This document shows positions 35,625-43,772 of a DNA stretch of 64,000 nucleotides, one piece after another; the stretch's first letter is position 1, and each line of letters opens with the position of its first letter. Both the position numbers and the translations under genes were made by a program. This DNA is from DATAGF01 sp963813355 (GTDB lineage: Bacteria > Actinomycetota > Thermoleophilia > Miltoncostaeales > Miltoncostaeaceae). Location of the stretch: the NCBI GenBank assembly GCA_963813355.1, contig CAWEYS010000008.1, positions 62,001-126,000 of the forward strand, read 5' to 3'. A model generated the notes under the pieces. It was given only the letters and a program-made list of their open reading frames with translations, was not told the DNA's origin and searched no databases.

Positions 35625-36201
35625 CGTCGCCCGCGTCGGCCGCCAGGTGTCCCGCCTCGACCAGCTGGCGCCGCACGCGCTCGGCCTCGGGCCCGCTGAG
35701 CTCGAAGCGCTCGAGCGGCGGGAGGTCGCCCGGCCCGCGCAGGTCGAAGCGCTCCTGGAAGAGGCGCGTCGTGCGGTAGCGCATCGCGCCGCCCTCGGCT
35801 GGGCGCCCGGCCTCCTCCAGCAGCCCCCGCTCGAGGAGGGAGGCGACCGTCGAGTCGGCGGCCACCCCCCGCAGCCGGCTGATCTGGGGGCGGCTGATCG
35901 GCTCGAGGTACGCCACCACGGCCAGGGTCTCGAGCCCGGCGGGGGTGATGCGGTCCTCGGGCGGGCGCTCCCGCAGCCGGTCGCACACCTCGGCCAGGTC
36001 GGCCCGCGTGCGCAGGGCGAACCCGCCGGCCACCTCGGCCACCTCGAGCCCGCCGTCCGGGCCGTGGCGCTCCCCGAGCTCGGCCAGGGCGCGCTCGACG
36101 GGCCCGGGAGGCTCCTCCGTGAGCTCGCAGAGCGCCGCCAGCGACAGCGGCTCGGGGCTCAGGAACAGCAGGGCCTCGAGGCTGCGCGCCAGCCCGGTCA
36201 C
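35614..36201 (-). CDS. scpB: Segregation and condensation protein B
   Basis: The 195-residue protein is the winged-helix partner of ScpA in the SMC condensin complex. It shows LARSLEALLFLSPEPLSL, GGFALRTRADLAEV, the conserved TPAGLETLAVVAYLEPISRPQISRLRGVAADSTVASLLERGLLEE-type core (positions about 85-130) and a YRTTRLFQERF wing. An acidic, disordered tail follows. ATG at 36201 overlaps scpA by four bases. Confidence 0.94.
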   Translation of the reverse strand: MTGLARSLEALLFLSPEPLSLAALCELTEEPPGPVERALAELGERHGPDGGLEVAEVAGGFALRTRADLAEVCDRLRERPPEDRITPAGLETLAVVAYLEPISRPQISRLRGVAADSTVASLLERGLLEEAGRPAEGGAMRYRTTRLFQERFDLRGPGDLPPLERFELSGPEAERVRRQLVEAGHLAADAGDDGG

Positions 36202-36917
36202 CGCCGCCTCCCCACGATGGCGATGTCGCCGAACGGCTCGGCCTGGGCGAGCGTGACCTCCCCGCGGCGCGCCAGCTCGAGGGTCGCCATCAGGGTGATG
36301 GCCTCCTCGAGCCGCCCGGCGCCGGCCGTCAGGGCGTCGAAGCTCAGCGAGCGGGCGCGGGCGAGGGCCGCGTGCAGGCGCTCGATGGCCTCGGGCAGGC
36401 TGACGCGACGGTTGGTGAGGTGCGCGAGCGACGGGGCCGGCGGCGCGGCGAGCAGCGCCCGCATCGCGTCGCGCAGCGACCCGGGGGGCTCGCGGGACAC
36501 GGGCGGCGGAGCGGCGCCCTCGACCGGCACCCGGCGGTAGCGCGGTCCGGCGGAGTCGCGGGTGCGCTCCGCGAGCCAGACCGCCGCGCGCGGGAACGGC
36601 GCGTAGGCGATGAGGCGCGCCGCCAGCCGCTCGCGGGCCTCGAGCGCGTCGGGGTCGGGCTCCTCGTCGACCGGCTCTCCCAGCAGGCGCCGCGCCTTCA
36701 GCTCCGCCATGGCCGCGAGCAGGACGATCAGCTCTCCCGCCGTCTCGGTGTCCCAGCGCTCGCGGGCGCGCTCGCCGAGGGCGCCGGTCACCACCTCGAG
36801 GAGCGGGAGCTCGAGCAGGTCGACCTCGTCGCGCAGGACCAGCGTCAGGAGCAGGTCGAACGGGCCCTCGAAGAGGTCGAGCTCCATGGGCTGCTGGAGG
36901 GCGTCGGGCGCGGCCAT
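36198..36917 (-). CDS. scpA: Segregation and condensation protein A
   Basis: The 239-residue kleisin bridges SMC heads. The N-terminal domain has the diagnostic FEGPFDLLLTLVLRDEVDLLELPL, followed by ELIVLLAAMAELKARRLL; the C-terminal winged helix includes AITLMATLELARRGEVTLAQAEPFGDI. ATG at 36917 is favoured since the 16 upstream codons from 36965 are Gly/Pro-rich. No clear ribosome site is seen, and a TATGCT box 11 bases upstream hints at a short or absent leader. First gene of scpA-scpB-rluB-aroH. Confidence 0.92.
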   Translation of the reverse strand: MAAPDALQQPMELDLFEGPFDLLLTLVLRDEVDLLELPLLEVVTGALGERARERWDTETAGELIVLLAAMAELKARRLLGEPVDEEPDPDALEARERLAARLIAYAPFPRAAVWLAERTRDSAGPRYRRVPVEGAAPPPVSREPPGSLRDAMRALLAAPPAPSLAHLTNRRVSLPEAIERLHAALARARSLSFDALTAGAGRLEEAITLMATLELARRGEVTLAQAEPFGDIAIVGRRR

Positions 36918-37009
36918 CGGGTCCGGGCCAGCATAGCCGCCGCCTCCGGCGTCCCCGCGCGGCACCGTAGGAGGGCTCCGTCTCGAAGACCGCGACCCAC
37001 GGCCCGGCG

Positions 37010-37026
37010 TGACCCCGCGGGGGTCA
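37010..37026. promoter_or_regulatory. 17-bp inverted repeat upstream of the cyclase gene
   Basis: TGACCCC-GCG-GGGGTCA is a perfect palindrome centred 56 bases before the cyclase start, in the 156-base gap between divergent scpA and the cyclase. It is a candidate operator; no binding protein can be named. Confidence 0.4.
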
Positions 37027-37073
37027 ACCCGGAGAGGCCTCCTCTGCTAGACCGGTCCCGACAAGGTGCAGTG

Positions 37074-39224
37074 ATGGTCAGGACGATCGCCGAGCGGCTC
37101 ACGGAGGCCGCGGGGGCCTCCTTTGTCGGCCGGGAGGCCGAGCTGGCGACTCTGCGCGAGGCGATCGCGGCCGAGGACCCCCCCTTCCTGGTCGCGTACG
37201 TCCACGGGCCTGGGGGCATCGGGAAGTCGCGCCTGCTGCAGTCGGCGGTCGCCAGCCCCGGGCCGGGCGTCCGCGTGCTCTCGCTCGACTGCGCGCGCAT
37301 CGAGCCGACCCCGCGCGGGTTCCTGGAGGCCGTCGGCGGGGCCTTCGAGGGCCCCGACGGGCGGTGCGTGCTCGCGCTCGACACGTACGAGACCTTCGGG
37401 CTGATGGACAGCTGGCTGCGCCAGAGCTTCCTCCCCTCGCTGCCGGACACCGCCGTGACGCTCATCGCGAGCCGGGAGCCTCCCCGGCCCGGCTGGCTGA
37501 CGAGCCCCGGCTGGGCCGGCCTCGTCCACCAGATCCGCCTGGGGGGCCTCGACCCCGACGAGGCGCGGGCGATGCTGACCCGGCGCGGGCTCAGCGCCGA
37601 CCAGGCCGAGCGTGCGAGCCGGTTCGCGCATGGCCATCCGCTGGCCCTCGAGCTGGCCGCCGCCGCCCTCCGGGCCCAGCCGGACCTCGAGCTCGCCGAG
37701 GGACCGCCGCCCCTGATCCTGCAGCAGCTCACCCAGGCGTTCCTCGCGGGCCTCTCGCCCGAGGGCGCGGAGGCCGTGGAGGGCGGCTCGGTCCTGCGGC
37801 GCCTGACCGAGCCCTCCCTGGCGGCGGTCCTCGGCGCGCCGAGCGGCCGCGCCGCCTTCGACGAGATCCGCGGCCTCCCGTTCGTCGACGCGACCGACGA
37901 GGGCCTGGCGATCCACGCCGTGGTCCGCGAGGCCGTCGCGCGCGACCTCGCCGCCCGGGACCCGACCCGCTACCGGCGCTACCGGCGCCGTGCGTGGCGC
38001 TACCTCGCGGACGAGTCCCGGGCCGCGGCCGGGCTGAGCCTCTGGCAGCAGACCGCCGACCTCCTCTTCCTCGTGCCGAACCCGTCCGTCCGCGAGGCGT
38101 TCTTCCCCGCCGGGGCCGCCGAGTTGACCGTGGAGCCCGGCGACCCGGCCGACGGCGCCGCGCTCGAGGCCATCGTGGCCGCGGTGGAGCCCCCCGAGGC
38201 GGCGGAGCTGGTGGCCGGTTGGTGCCGCGACCTGCCCGGGGCGGTGCACGTGGCCCGCGACGGCATGGGCGATGTGGCGGGCCTGTACCTGCTCTTCGAG
38301 CCGGGGGACACGACGGCCGATCGGCTGGCGGCGGACCCGGTGACCGCCGCGTGGGCCCGGCACCTCGCCGAGCACCCCGTCGCCGAGGGCGAGCGGGTGC
38401 TGTTCCTGCGCCGCTGGCTGGACCGCGAGGCCGGCGATCTGCCGTGCCCCTCGCAGGCGGCGTGCTGGCTCGACGTCAAGCGCACCTACATGGAGCTGCG
38501 CTCCTCGCTGCGGCGGCTGTACACCGTGTCGAGCGAGCTGGAGGCCTACGCCGATTCCCTCGGCGCGCTGCGCTTCCAGGTCCTGCCAGAGGCCGAGGTG
38601 AGGCTCGGGGCCACGACGTATCACACGGCGATGCTGGACTTCGGCCACGACAGCGTCGTCGGGTGGCTCGCGCGGCTTGCCGAGGTGGACGACGTCGCCG
38701 ACGACGACCACGTCCCGGAGCCCGCGATCCCCGACGGGACCGTGACCATCATGTTCACGGACATCGCCGGCTCGACCGCCCTCACCGAGGAGCTCGGAGA
38801 CGCGGCGTTCCGCTCGGTGGCGCGGCGACTCGAGACGTCCCTGCGCGCCTGCGTCGGCGAGACCGGCGGCGCCGTCATCGAGGGGAAGCTGCTCGGCGAC
38901 GGGCTGCTCGCCGTCTTCACCTCGGCCGGCCCGGCGCTCGAGTGCGCCGTGCGCTGCGTCGACGCCGCCAGAGGCGCCGGCCTGGGCCTGCACGTCGGCC
39001 TCCACGCGGGCGACGTGATCCGGGAGGGGGGCGACATCTTCGGCGGCGCCGTCAACCTCGCCGCGCGGGTGGCCGCCGAGGCCCCCGCGGGCCAGGTGCT
39101 CGTGTCGGAGACGGTCAGGAGTCTCGCCCTCACGTCGGCGCGGATCGGCTTCGCCGATCAGGGATCCCGCCCCCTGAAGGGGTTCTCCGAGCCGGTGCGC
39201 CTGTATCGGGTGAGCCCGGCCTAG
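37074..39224 (+). CDS. AAA-type ATPase fused to a class III adenylate cyclase
   Basis: The 716-residue soluble protein has three parts. Residues 15-270 form a STAND/NB-ARC-like ATPase: FVGREAELATLREAI, Walker A GPGGIGKS at 45-52, CVLALDTYE and TVTLIASREPP. About 275-540 is a mixed region; the stretch with GAVHVARDGMGDVAGLYLLFEP resembles a GNAT fold without an obvious acetyl-CoA loop. Residues 555-716 are a class III cyclase with both metal Asp (IMFTDIAGST, LLGDGLLAVF), the base-selecting Lys and Asp (EGKLLGDG, GGDIFGGAVN) and the Asn/Arg pair (VNLAARV), so it should make cAMP. ATG at 37074 has AAGGTG upstream. ATPase order is reversed relative to common cyclase-ATPase proteins. Confidence 0.88.
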   Translation: MVRTIAERLTEAAGASFVGREAELATLREAIAAEDPPFLVAYVHGPGGIGKSRLLQSAVASPGPGVRVLSLDCARIEPTPRGFLEAVGGAFEGPDGRCVLALDTYETFGLMDSWLRQSFLPSLPDTAVTLIASREPPRPGWLTSPGWAGLVHQIRLGGLDPDEARAMLTRRGLSADQAERASRFAHGHPLALELAAAALRAQPDLELAEGPPPLILQQLTQAFLAGLSPEGAEAVEGGSVLRRLTEPSLAAVLGAPSGRAAFDEIRGLPFVDATDEGLAIHAVVREAVARDLAARDPTRYRRYRRRAWRYLADESRAAAGLSLWQQTADLLFLVPNPSVREAFFPAGAAELTVEPGDPADGAALEAIVAAVEPPEAAELVAGWCRDLPGAVHVARDGMGDVAGLYLLFEPGDTTADRLAADPVTAAWARHLAEHPVAEGERVLFLRRWLDREAGDLPCPSQAACWLDVKRTYMELRSSLRRLYTVSSELEAYADSLGALRFQVLPEAEVRLGATTYHTAMLDFGHDSVVGWLARLAEVDDVADDDHVPEPAIPDGTVTIMFTDIAGSTALTEELGDAAFRSVARRLETSLRACVGETGGAVIEGKLLGDGLLAVFTSAGPALECAVRCVDAARGAGLGLHVGLHAGDVIREGGDIFGGAVNLAARVAAEAPAGQVLVSETVRSLALTSARIGFADQGSRPLKGFSEPVRLYRVSPA

Positions 39225-39242
39225 CGCCGGAAGGAGCCGCCG

Positions 39243-39437
39243 CGGACCCGACGGTCGTCGTCGAGCGCTACCTGGCGCTCATCGCCGACCACGACAGCGA
39301 CCCCGCGGCGATCCGCGACCTTCTGGACGACGGGATGCGGTTCGTCGAGCACCCCAACCTGTTCAGCCCGGCCGGGAGCGACCGGGACGTCCCCCGCATC
39401 ATGGAGTCGCTGGCGCAGGGGCGCCGCCGGCTAGCGA
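39243..39437 (+). pseudogene. Truncated SnoaL/NTF2-like remnant
   Basis: The frame reads DPTVVVERYLALIADHDS, then DLLDDGMRFVEHPNLFSP and DVPRIMESLAQGRRRLA, which matches the first half of SnoaL-like (NTF2 fold) proteins of about 130 residues. An AAGGAG site precedes it but there is no ATG, GTG or TTG. Beyond 39437 the frame is only the antisense of trpS, so the C-terminal half is absent. It is either the remains of a gene cut by the trpS end or a deletion in the assembly. Confidence 0.55.
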
Positions 39438-39442
39438 CTGCT

Positions 39443-40432
39443 TCACAGCCCCATCGCCCCCTTGACCTCGGCGAGCACGGGGGCGGCGATGGCCCGGGCG
39501 CGCTCGGCGCCCTCGTCCAGGATCGCGTCGATGCGGTCGGGGTCCCTCAGCAGCGCCGCGCGGCGCTCCCGGATCGGGGCGACGGTGGCGCGCACGCGCG
39601 CGGCCAGGTTGCGCTTGTCCTCGACGCAGCCCAGCACGGCCGTCGTGCAGCCGCGGTAGACCTCCGCCAGCTCGTCCTCGGACGCCTGGAAGAGGCGGTG
39701 CCACGAGAAGACGTTGCAGACCTCGGGCCGGCCGGGGATGTCGCGGCGGACGCGCTGGGGGTCGGTGATCATGGACATGACCAGGCGGTCGATCTCGTCG
39801 TCCTCCATGCCGAGGGTCAGCGCGTTGCCGTAGCTCTTGCTCATCTTGCGGTTGTCCGGGCCGAGCACGAGCGGGAACTCCGCCAGCAGCGCCTGGGGCT
39901 CGGGGAAGAGCGGCCCGAAGAGGTGGTTCATGCGGCGCACCACCTCGCGGGCCAGCTCGATGTGGGGGAGCTGGTCCTGCCCGACCGGCACCTGGGTCGC
40001 CTTGTAGAGGATGATGTCGGCCGTCTGCAGCAGCGGGTAGCCGAGGAACCCGTACGTGTCGATGCCCTCCCCGAGCTCGGCGATCTGGCCCTTGTAGGAG
40101 GGCACGCGCTCGAGCCACGGGAGCGGGGTGACCATGCCGAGCAGCGAGAGGAGCTCGGCGTGCTCGTGGACGTCGGACTGGCGGAAGACGATGCTGCGCT
40201 CGGGGTCGACGCCGACGGCGATCCAGTCGGCGACCATCTCGCGGGCGTTGTCCCGGATGTCCCCCACGTCCTCGTACGCCGTCGTGAGCGCGTGCAGGTC
40301 GACGACGCAGTAGATGCAGTCGTAGTCCTCCTGCAGGCGCACCCAGTTGCCGAGGGCCCCGAAGAGGTGGCCGACGTGGAGCTGGCCGGTGGGGCGCATG
40401 CCGGAGAAGACGCGCTGCCGGGCGGCGGGCAT
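39443..40432 (-). CDS. trpS: Tryptophanyl-tRNA synthetase
   Basis: The 329-residue class I synthetase charges tRNA-Trp. It shows VFSGMRPTGQLHVGHLFGAL (HIGH-like HVGH), YCVVDLHALTT, DIILYKATQVPVGQDQLPHIEL and the KMSKS loop in DNRKMSKSYGNAL. The length is that of the short bacterial form. ATG at 40432. The gene is alone on the minus strand between the SnoaL remnant and the CPBP operon, diverging from the latter across 57 bases. Confidence 0.96.
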   Translation of the reverse strand: MPAARQRVFSGMRPTGQLHVGHLFGALGNWVRLQEDYDCIYCVVDLHALTTAYEDVGDIRDNAREMVADWIAVGVDPERSIVFRQSDVHEHAELLSLLGMVTPLPWLERVPSYKGQIAELGEGIDTYGFLGYPLLQTADIILYKATQVPVGQDQLPHIELAREVVRRMNHLFGPLFPEPQALLAEFPLVLGPDNRKMSKSYGNALTLGMEDDEIDRLVMSMITDPQRVRRDIPGRPEVCNVFSWHRLFQASEDELAEVYRGCTTAVLGCVEDKRNLAARVRATVAPIRERRAALLRDPDRIDAILDEGAERARAIAAPVLAEVKGAMGL

Positions 40433-40489
40433 CTGGGCATGCTACCCACCCCCGGGTCGGCGCCCGGAGGCGGTCCCTAGACTCGGCGG

Positions 40490-41209
40490 GTGGCCACCCT
40501 CGAGCAGGCGGGGCCGGCGGCGCCGCCGGGCCGCCCCGGGTTCCTGTGGCGGGTCCTCTCCCCGGTCGGGGCGGTCCTCCTGGCCTTCGTCCTGCTGGTG
40601 GTGGGCGCCGGCATCCTCGACGCGACGTCGCTCTCGGACGATGCGGTGGAGACCCTGCTGTCGTTCGGCACCAGCGTCCTGCTGCTGGTCTTCGGCGTCC
40701 TGCTCTGGCTGCACCTGCCCGCCCACGAGCGCCGGGCGGCCGTTGCGCTCAAGCACTCGGCCTGGGGAGCCGTCGGGCTCGGGGTGACGATCGGGATCGG
40801 GCTCGTCATCGGCGCCGGGGCGATCATCCTCGTCGGCACGGCGATCGACCCGGTCGTGGAGCGGCGCATCGACGACATCGAGGAGATCGGCACGGCCCCG
40901 TGGATGATCGCGCTGACGGTCGTCGCCGTCGTGGTGCTCGCGCCCCTCGGAGAGGAGCTGCTGTTCCGGGGCCTGCTGCTGCGCGGGCTCGTGCGGCGGC
41001 TGCGCTTCTGGCCGGCGGCGGTGATCAGCTCGCTCCTGTTCGCGGCCGCCCACGCCGACTCGTACGTCCTGTGGCCGCGCGCGCTCTCGCTGTTCCTGAC
41101 GGGCCTGGTGCTGGCGTGGCTCTACCGCTGGCGGGGATACTGGGCCTCGGTGACCGCCCATGCGACCGTGAACACCGTGGCCGCCATCGCCCTGGTCGCC
41201 TCGTCATGA
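40490..41209 (+). CDS. CPBP-family intramembrane metalloprotease
   Basis: The 239-residue protein has six to eight hydrophobic segments. The CPBP (Abi/Rce1-like) motifs are EELLFRGLLLRG (motif 1), FAAAHAD (motif 2) and HATVNTVAAIA (motif 3), giving the Glu-Glu and two His of the active site. Such proteases cleave prenylated proteins in eukaryotes and are linked in bacteria to bacteriocin immunity or signalling; the substrate here is unknown. GTG at 40490. Its stop overlaps the Crp-like regulator start by four bases, so they are coupled. Confidence 0.88.
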   Translation: MATLEQAGPAAPPGRPGFLWRVLSPVGAVLLAFVLLVVGAGILDATSLSDDAVETLLSFGTSVLLLVFGVLLWLHLPAHERRAAVALKHSAWGAVGLGVTIGIGLVIGAGAIILVGTAIDPVVERRIDDIEEIGTAPWMIALTVVAVVVLAPLGEELLFRGLLLRGLVRRLRFWPAAVISSLLFAAAHADSYVLWPRALSLFLTGLVLAWLYRWRGYWASVTAHATVNTVAAIALVASS

Positions 41210-41901
41210 CCGACACCGCCGTCTTCCGCCGCCTCGACCTCTTCGCGGGTCTCGACGAGGGCGCCCTCCTCCGGGCGGTCGGCGAGCTCGACGCCGTCGT
41301 GGTGCCGGCCGGCGAGGAGTTCGACATCGCCGCCAGCGGGGCCGTGTGCGGAGTGGTCGGCGGCGGGCGGCTGGCCCTGGCCTTCATCGCCGAGGAGGAT
41401 CGCGAGCGGACCATCGGGATGCTCGAGGAGGGCGACGTGATCGTGCGCCCCACCGACGGCTGGGCGGCCGTGGGGCCGCGGGTGCGCTGCTTCGCGATCG
41501 AGGACGCCCTCATGCACCTGGTCGACCGGGCCCGCCTGGAGGCGTGGATGCACGACCCGGCGCTCGCGGCGAACCTCGTCCGGGTGCTCAGCGCCCAGAT
41601 CGCCGACCGCGAGCTCGCGGTGGCGATCGCTCTCGAGCCGCGCGTGGAGCGGCGCCTGCTGCTGAAGCTGCGCCAGCTCGCCGAGCGCTGGGGGCGCGTG
41701 ACCCCGGACGGCATCCGCCTCGACCTGCGCCTCACCCACCAGGAGCTGGCCAACATGGTCGGAGCCGTGCGCGAGTCGGTCACCATCGCGCTGGGCCGGC
41801 TCGCCAGCGCGGGCGAGATCGAGGTGCGCAACCGCACGCTGCTCATCCGCCGGCCCGACGAGGCCGAGGACGAGGGCGACCCCGAGGCCGGCGCGCGGTG
41901 A
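41206..41901 (+). CDS. Crp/Fnr-family transcription regulator
   Basis: The 231-residue product has a cupin-like effector domain (RLDLFAGLDEGAL, then GMLEEGDVIVRP), a dimerisation helix (NLVRVLSAQIADRELAVAIAL) and a Crp-type helix-turn-helix (LTHQELANMVGAVRESVTIALGRLASAGEIEVR). The phosphate-binding cassette (FGE...RSA type) expected for cAMP binding is not visible: the equivalent region reads VIVRPTDGWAAVG. There are no Fnr cysteine clusters either, so its signal is unknown. ATG at 41206; the glycosylase start overlaps its stop. Confidence 0.9.
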   Translation: MTDTAVFRRLDLFAGLDEGALLRAVGELDAVVVPAGEEFDIAASGAVCGVVGGGRLALAFIAEEDRERTIGMLEEGDVIVRPTDGWAAVGPRVRCFAIEDALMHLVDRARLEAWMHDPALAANLVRVLSAQIADRELAVAIALEPRVERRLLLKLRQLAERWGRVTPDGIRLDLRLTHQELANMVGAVRESVTIALGRLASAGEIEVRNRTLLIRRPDEAEDEGDPEAGAR

Positions 41902-42836
41902 TCCTGCGGCCGCGGGGCCCGTTCTCCCTGCGCCAGTCGATCGTCGGCCGGGCCGGGGGCACCCTGCGCCTGCGCGGCGGGGAGCTCGAGATGACCGTGC
42001 GGCCGGGCGGCGCGGCGGGGCTGGCGAGGGTGCTCCAGCTCTCCGACGGGACGCTCCGCTGCGAGGTGGCCGAGGGCGACCCGGACGCGGTCGCCGCCGA
42101 GGTCCGCCGGCGCCTCTCGCTCGACGCGGACACCTCGGAGTTCCGCGAGCGCTTCCGGGACGATCCGCTGATCGGGGAGCGCCTGCGGCGGCGGCCGGGG
42201 GTCCGGCCGGTCGCGCGCGGGACGGTGGCCCAGGCGGCCGTCGCGGCCGTCGCCGGGCAGCTCGTCACCTGGGCGGAGGCCGCCGCGGTCGAGGGCCGCG
42301 TCGTCGCCGCGGCGGCCCCGCGCCGCGCCGGCCTGCGCCTGCCGCCGACGCGGGCCGAGCTGGCCGCCCTCTCCCCCGCCGAGCTGGCGGCGCGGGGCCT
42401 GTCGGCCGGCCGCGCGTCGACGCTGGCCCGCCTGCTGCGGACGCTCGACCCCGAGGCGCTGCGCGGGCACGAGTCGCGGGCAGTGGTCGCCCGCCTCACC
42501 CGGGAGCGCGGGCTCGGGCCGTGGTCGGCGGGCGTCGTCGGCCTGCTGGGCCTGGGCCGCCTCGACGTCGGCCTGGTCGGCGACCTCGGGCTGATCCGGC
42601 TGGCGACGCGCCTGAACGGGCGCCCCGCCGGCGTCGCCGACACCGCCGCGCTGCTGGCCCCCTACGGCGAGTGGGCCGGCATCGCCAGCCTCCACCTGCT
42701 CGCCCACCCGTGGGCGGTGGCTCCGGTCAGGCGCGGCGGGCGAGCGACACGGCGAACCACCCCCGCGGGTCCTCGTGCCACTCCAGGAGCCGCAGCCCCG
42801 CCTCCGCGTACATCTCCGCGACCGTCGCCCGGGTGA
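41898..42836 (+). CDS. AlkA-like DNA-3-methyladenine glycosylase
   Basis: The 312-residue protein belongs to the HhH-GPD superfamily. After a beta-rich N-terminal domain (RAGGTLRLRGGELEMTV) come GQLVTWAEAAAV, LSPAELAARGLSAGRASTLARL, the hairpin GLGPWSAGVVGLLGLG and the catalytic Asp in VGDLGLIRLATRL. Such enzymes excise alkylated bases. The conserved part ends near SLHLLAHPW (about 42717); the remaining 40 residues are Arg/Pro-rich and overlap the end of the convergent egtD by 110 bases, so the true stop may have been lost. GTG at 41898 overlaps the Crp-like gene by four bases. Confidence 0.84.
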   Translation: MILRPRGPFSLRQSIVGRAGGTLRLRGGELEMTVRPGGAAGLARVLQLSDGTLRCEVAEGDPDAVAAEVRRRLSLDADTSEFRERFRDDPLIGERLRRRPGVRPVARGTVAQAAVAAVAGQLVTWAEAAAVEGRVVAAAAPRRAGLRLPPTRAELAALSPAELAARGLSAGRASTLARLLRTLDPEALRGHESRAVVARLTRERGLGPWSAGVVGLLGLGRLDVGLVGDLGLIRLATRLNGRPAGVADTAALLAPYGEWAGIASLHLLAHPWAVAPVRRGGRATRRTTPAGPRATPGAAAPPPRTSPRPSPG

Positions 42837-43721
42837 ACTTGCAGGAGATCTCGGTGCGCATCTCCTCGCCCTCGGCGAAGCGGACCTCCATCCCCAGCGC
42901 CGCCACCCGCACGAGCTGGGGGGAGCGGGCGCGCAGGCGCATCTCGATCCACGGCGGCCCCGGGTCGTAGAGCGCGACGTGCTCGAAGGCGGCGACGTCG
43001 AAGTCGGCGCCGAGCTCGCGGTTCAGCACGCGCAGCAGGTTGAGGTTGAACTGCGCCGTCACGCCCTCGGCGTCGTCGTAGGCGGCGCGGATGCGGTCGG
43101 CGTCGCCGGCCAGGTCGGTGCCCACCAGCAGCAGGTCGTCGTCGTCCATGAGCCCGGCCACCGAGGCGAGGAAGGGGGCGCGCTCGGCCGGCTCGAGGTT
43201 GCCGATCGTCCCCCCGAGGAAGGCGACCAGGCGCGGGGCGCGCCCCGCTCGGGCACCGCCGGGAGGTGGCGCGAGAAGTCGCCCGCGACCCCGTGGACCT
43301 CGAGCCCGGGGTAGTCCTCGACCAGGCGCCCCGCCGCGGCGAGGATCGCCTCGGGGCAGACGTCGAAGGGCACGTAGCGCTCGAGCGCCCCCGCGTCGCG
43401 CATCGCGTCGAGCAGGGCGGCGGTCTTGCGCGACGCCCCCGAGCCCAGCTCCACCAGCTCGCCGACACCGTGGCGGGCGACGACGCCGTCGGCGACGCGG
43501 CGCAGGATCCGCAGCTCGGCGCGGCTCTGGTAGTACTCGGGCAGCCGCGTGATCCGCTCGAAGAGCGCGGAGCCGCGCTCGTCGTAGAAGTGCTTGGGCG
43601 GCAGCGCCTTCGGCGAGGCGGCGAGCCCGGCGAGGGCGTCGTCGGCGAGGCCCCGCCCGGCGCCGCGGGGGTGGACGTCCAGCCGGAAGGGCCGGGGGAG
43701 CAGCTCGACGCCCGACCTCAC
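42727..43721 (-). pseudogene. egtD: Histidine N-alpha-methyltransferase EgtD, split by a frameshift (probably a sequence error)
   Basis: EgtD trimethylates histidine to hercynine, the first step of ergothioneine synthesis. The first half starts with GTG 43721 (strong GGAGGAGGGG site): LPPKHFYDERGSALFERITRLPEYY and ELVELGSGASRKTAALLDA are hallmark motifs. Near 43235-43255, after AVPERG, the frame shifts and continues as RLVAFLGGTIGNLEP, FNLNLLRVLNRELGADF and IEMRLRARSPQ to the stop at 42727. One missing base, or two extra G in a GGGG run, explains it. The repaired protein is about 331 residues, a normal length. egtB is just upstream; egtA, egtC and egtE are not in the window. Confidence 0.9.
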
Positions 43722-43772
43722 GCCCCTCCTCCGGCGTGGCCGCTCTCGCGGCGGCGACGCCCTCGTCGGCGC

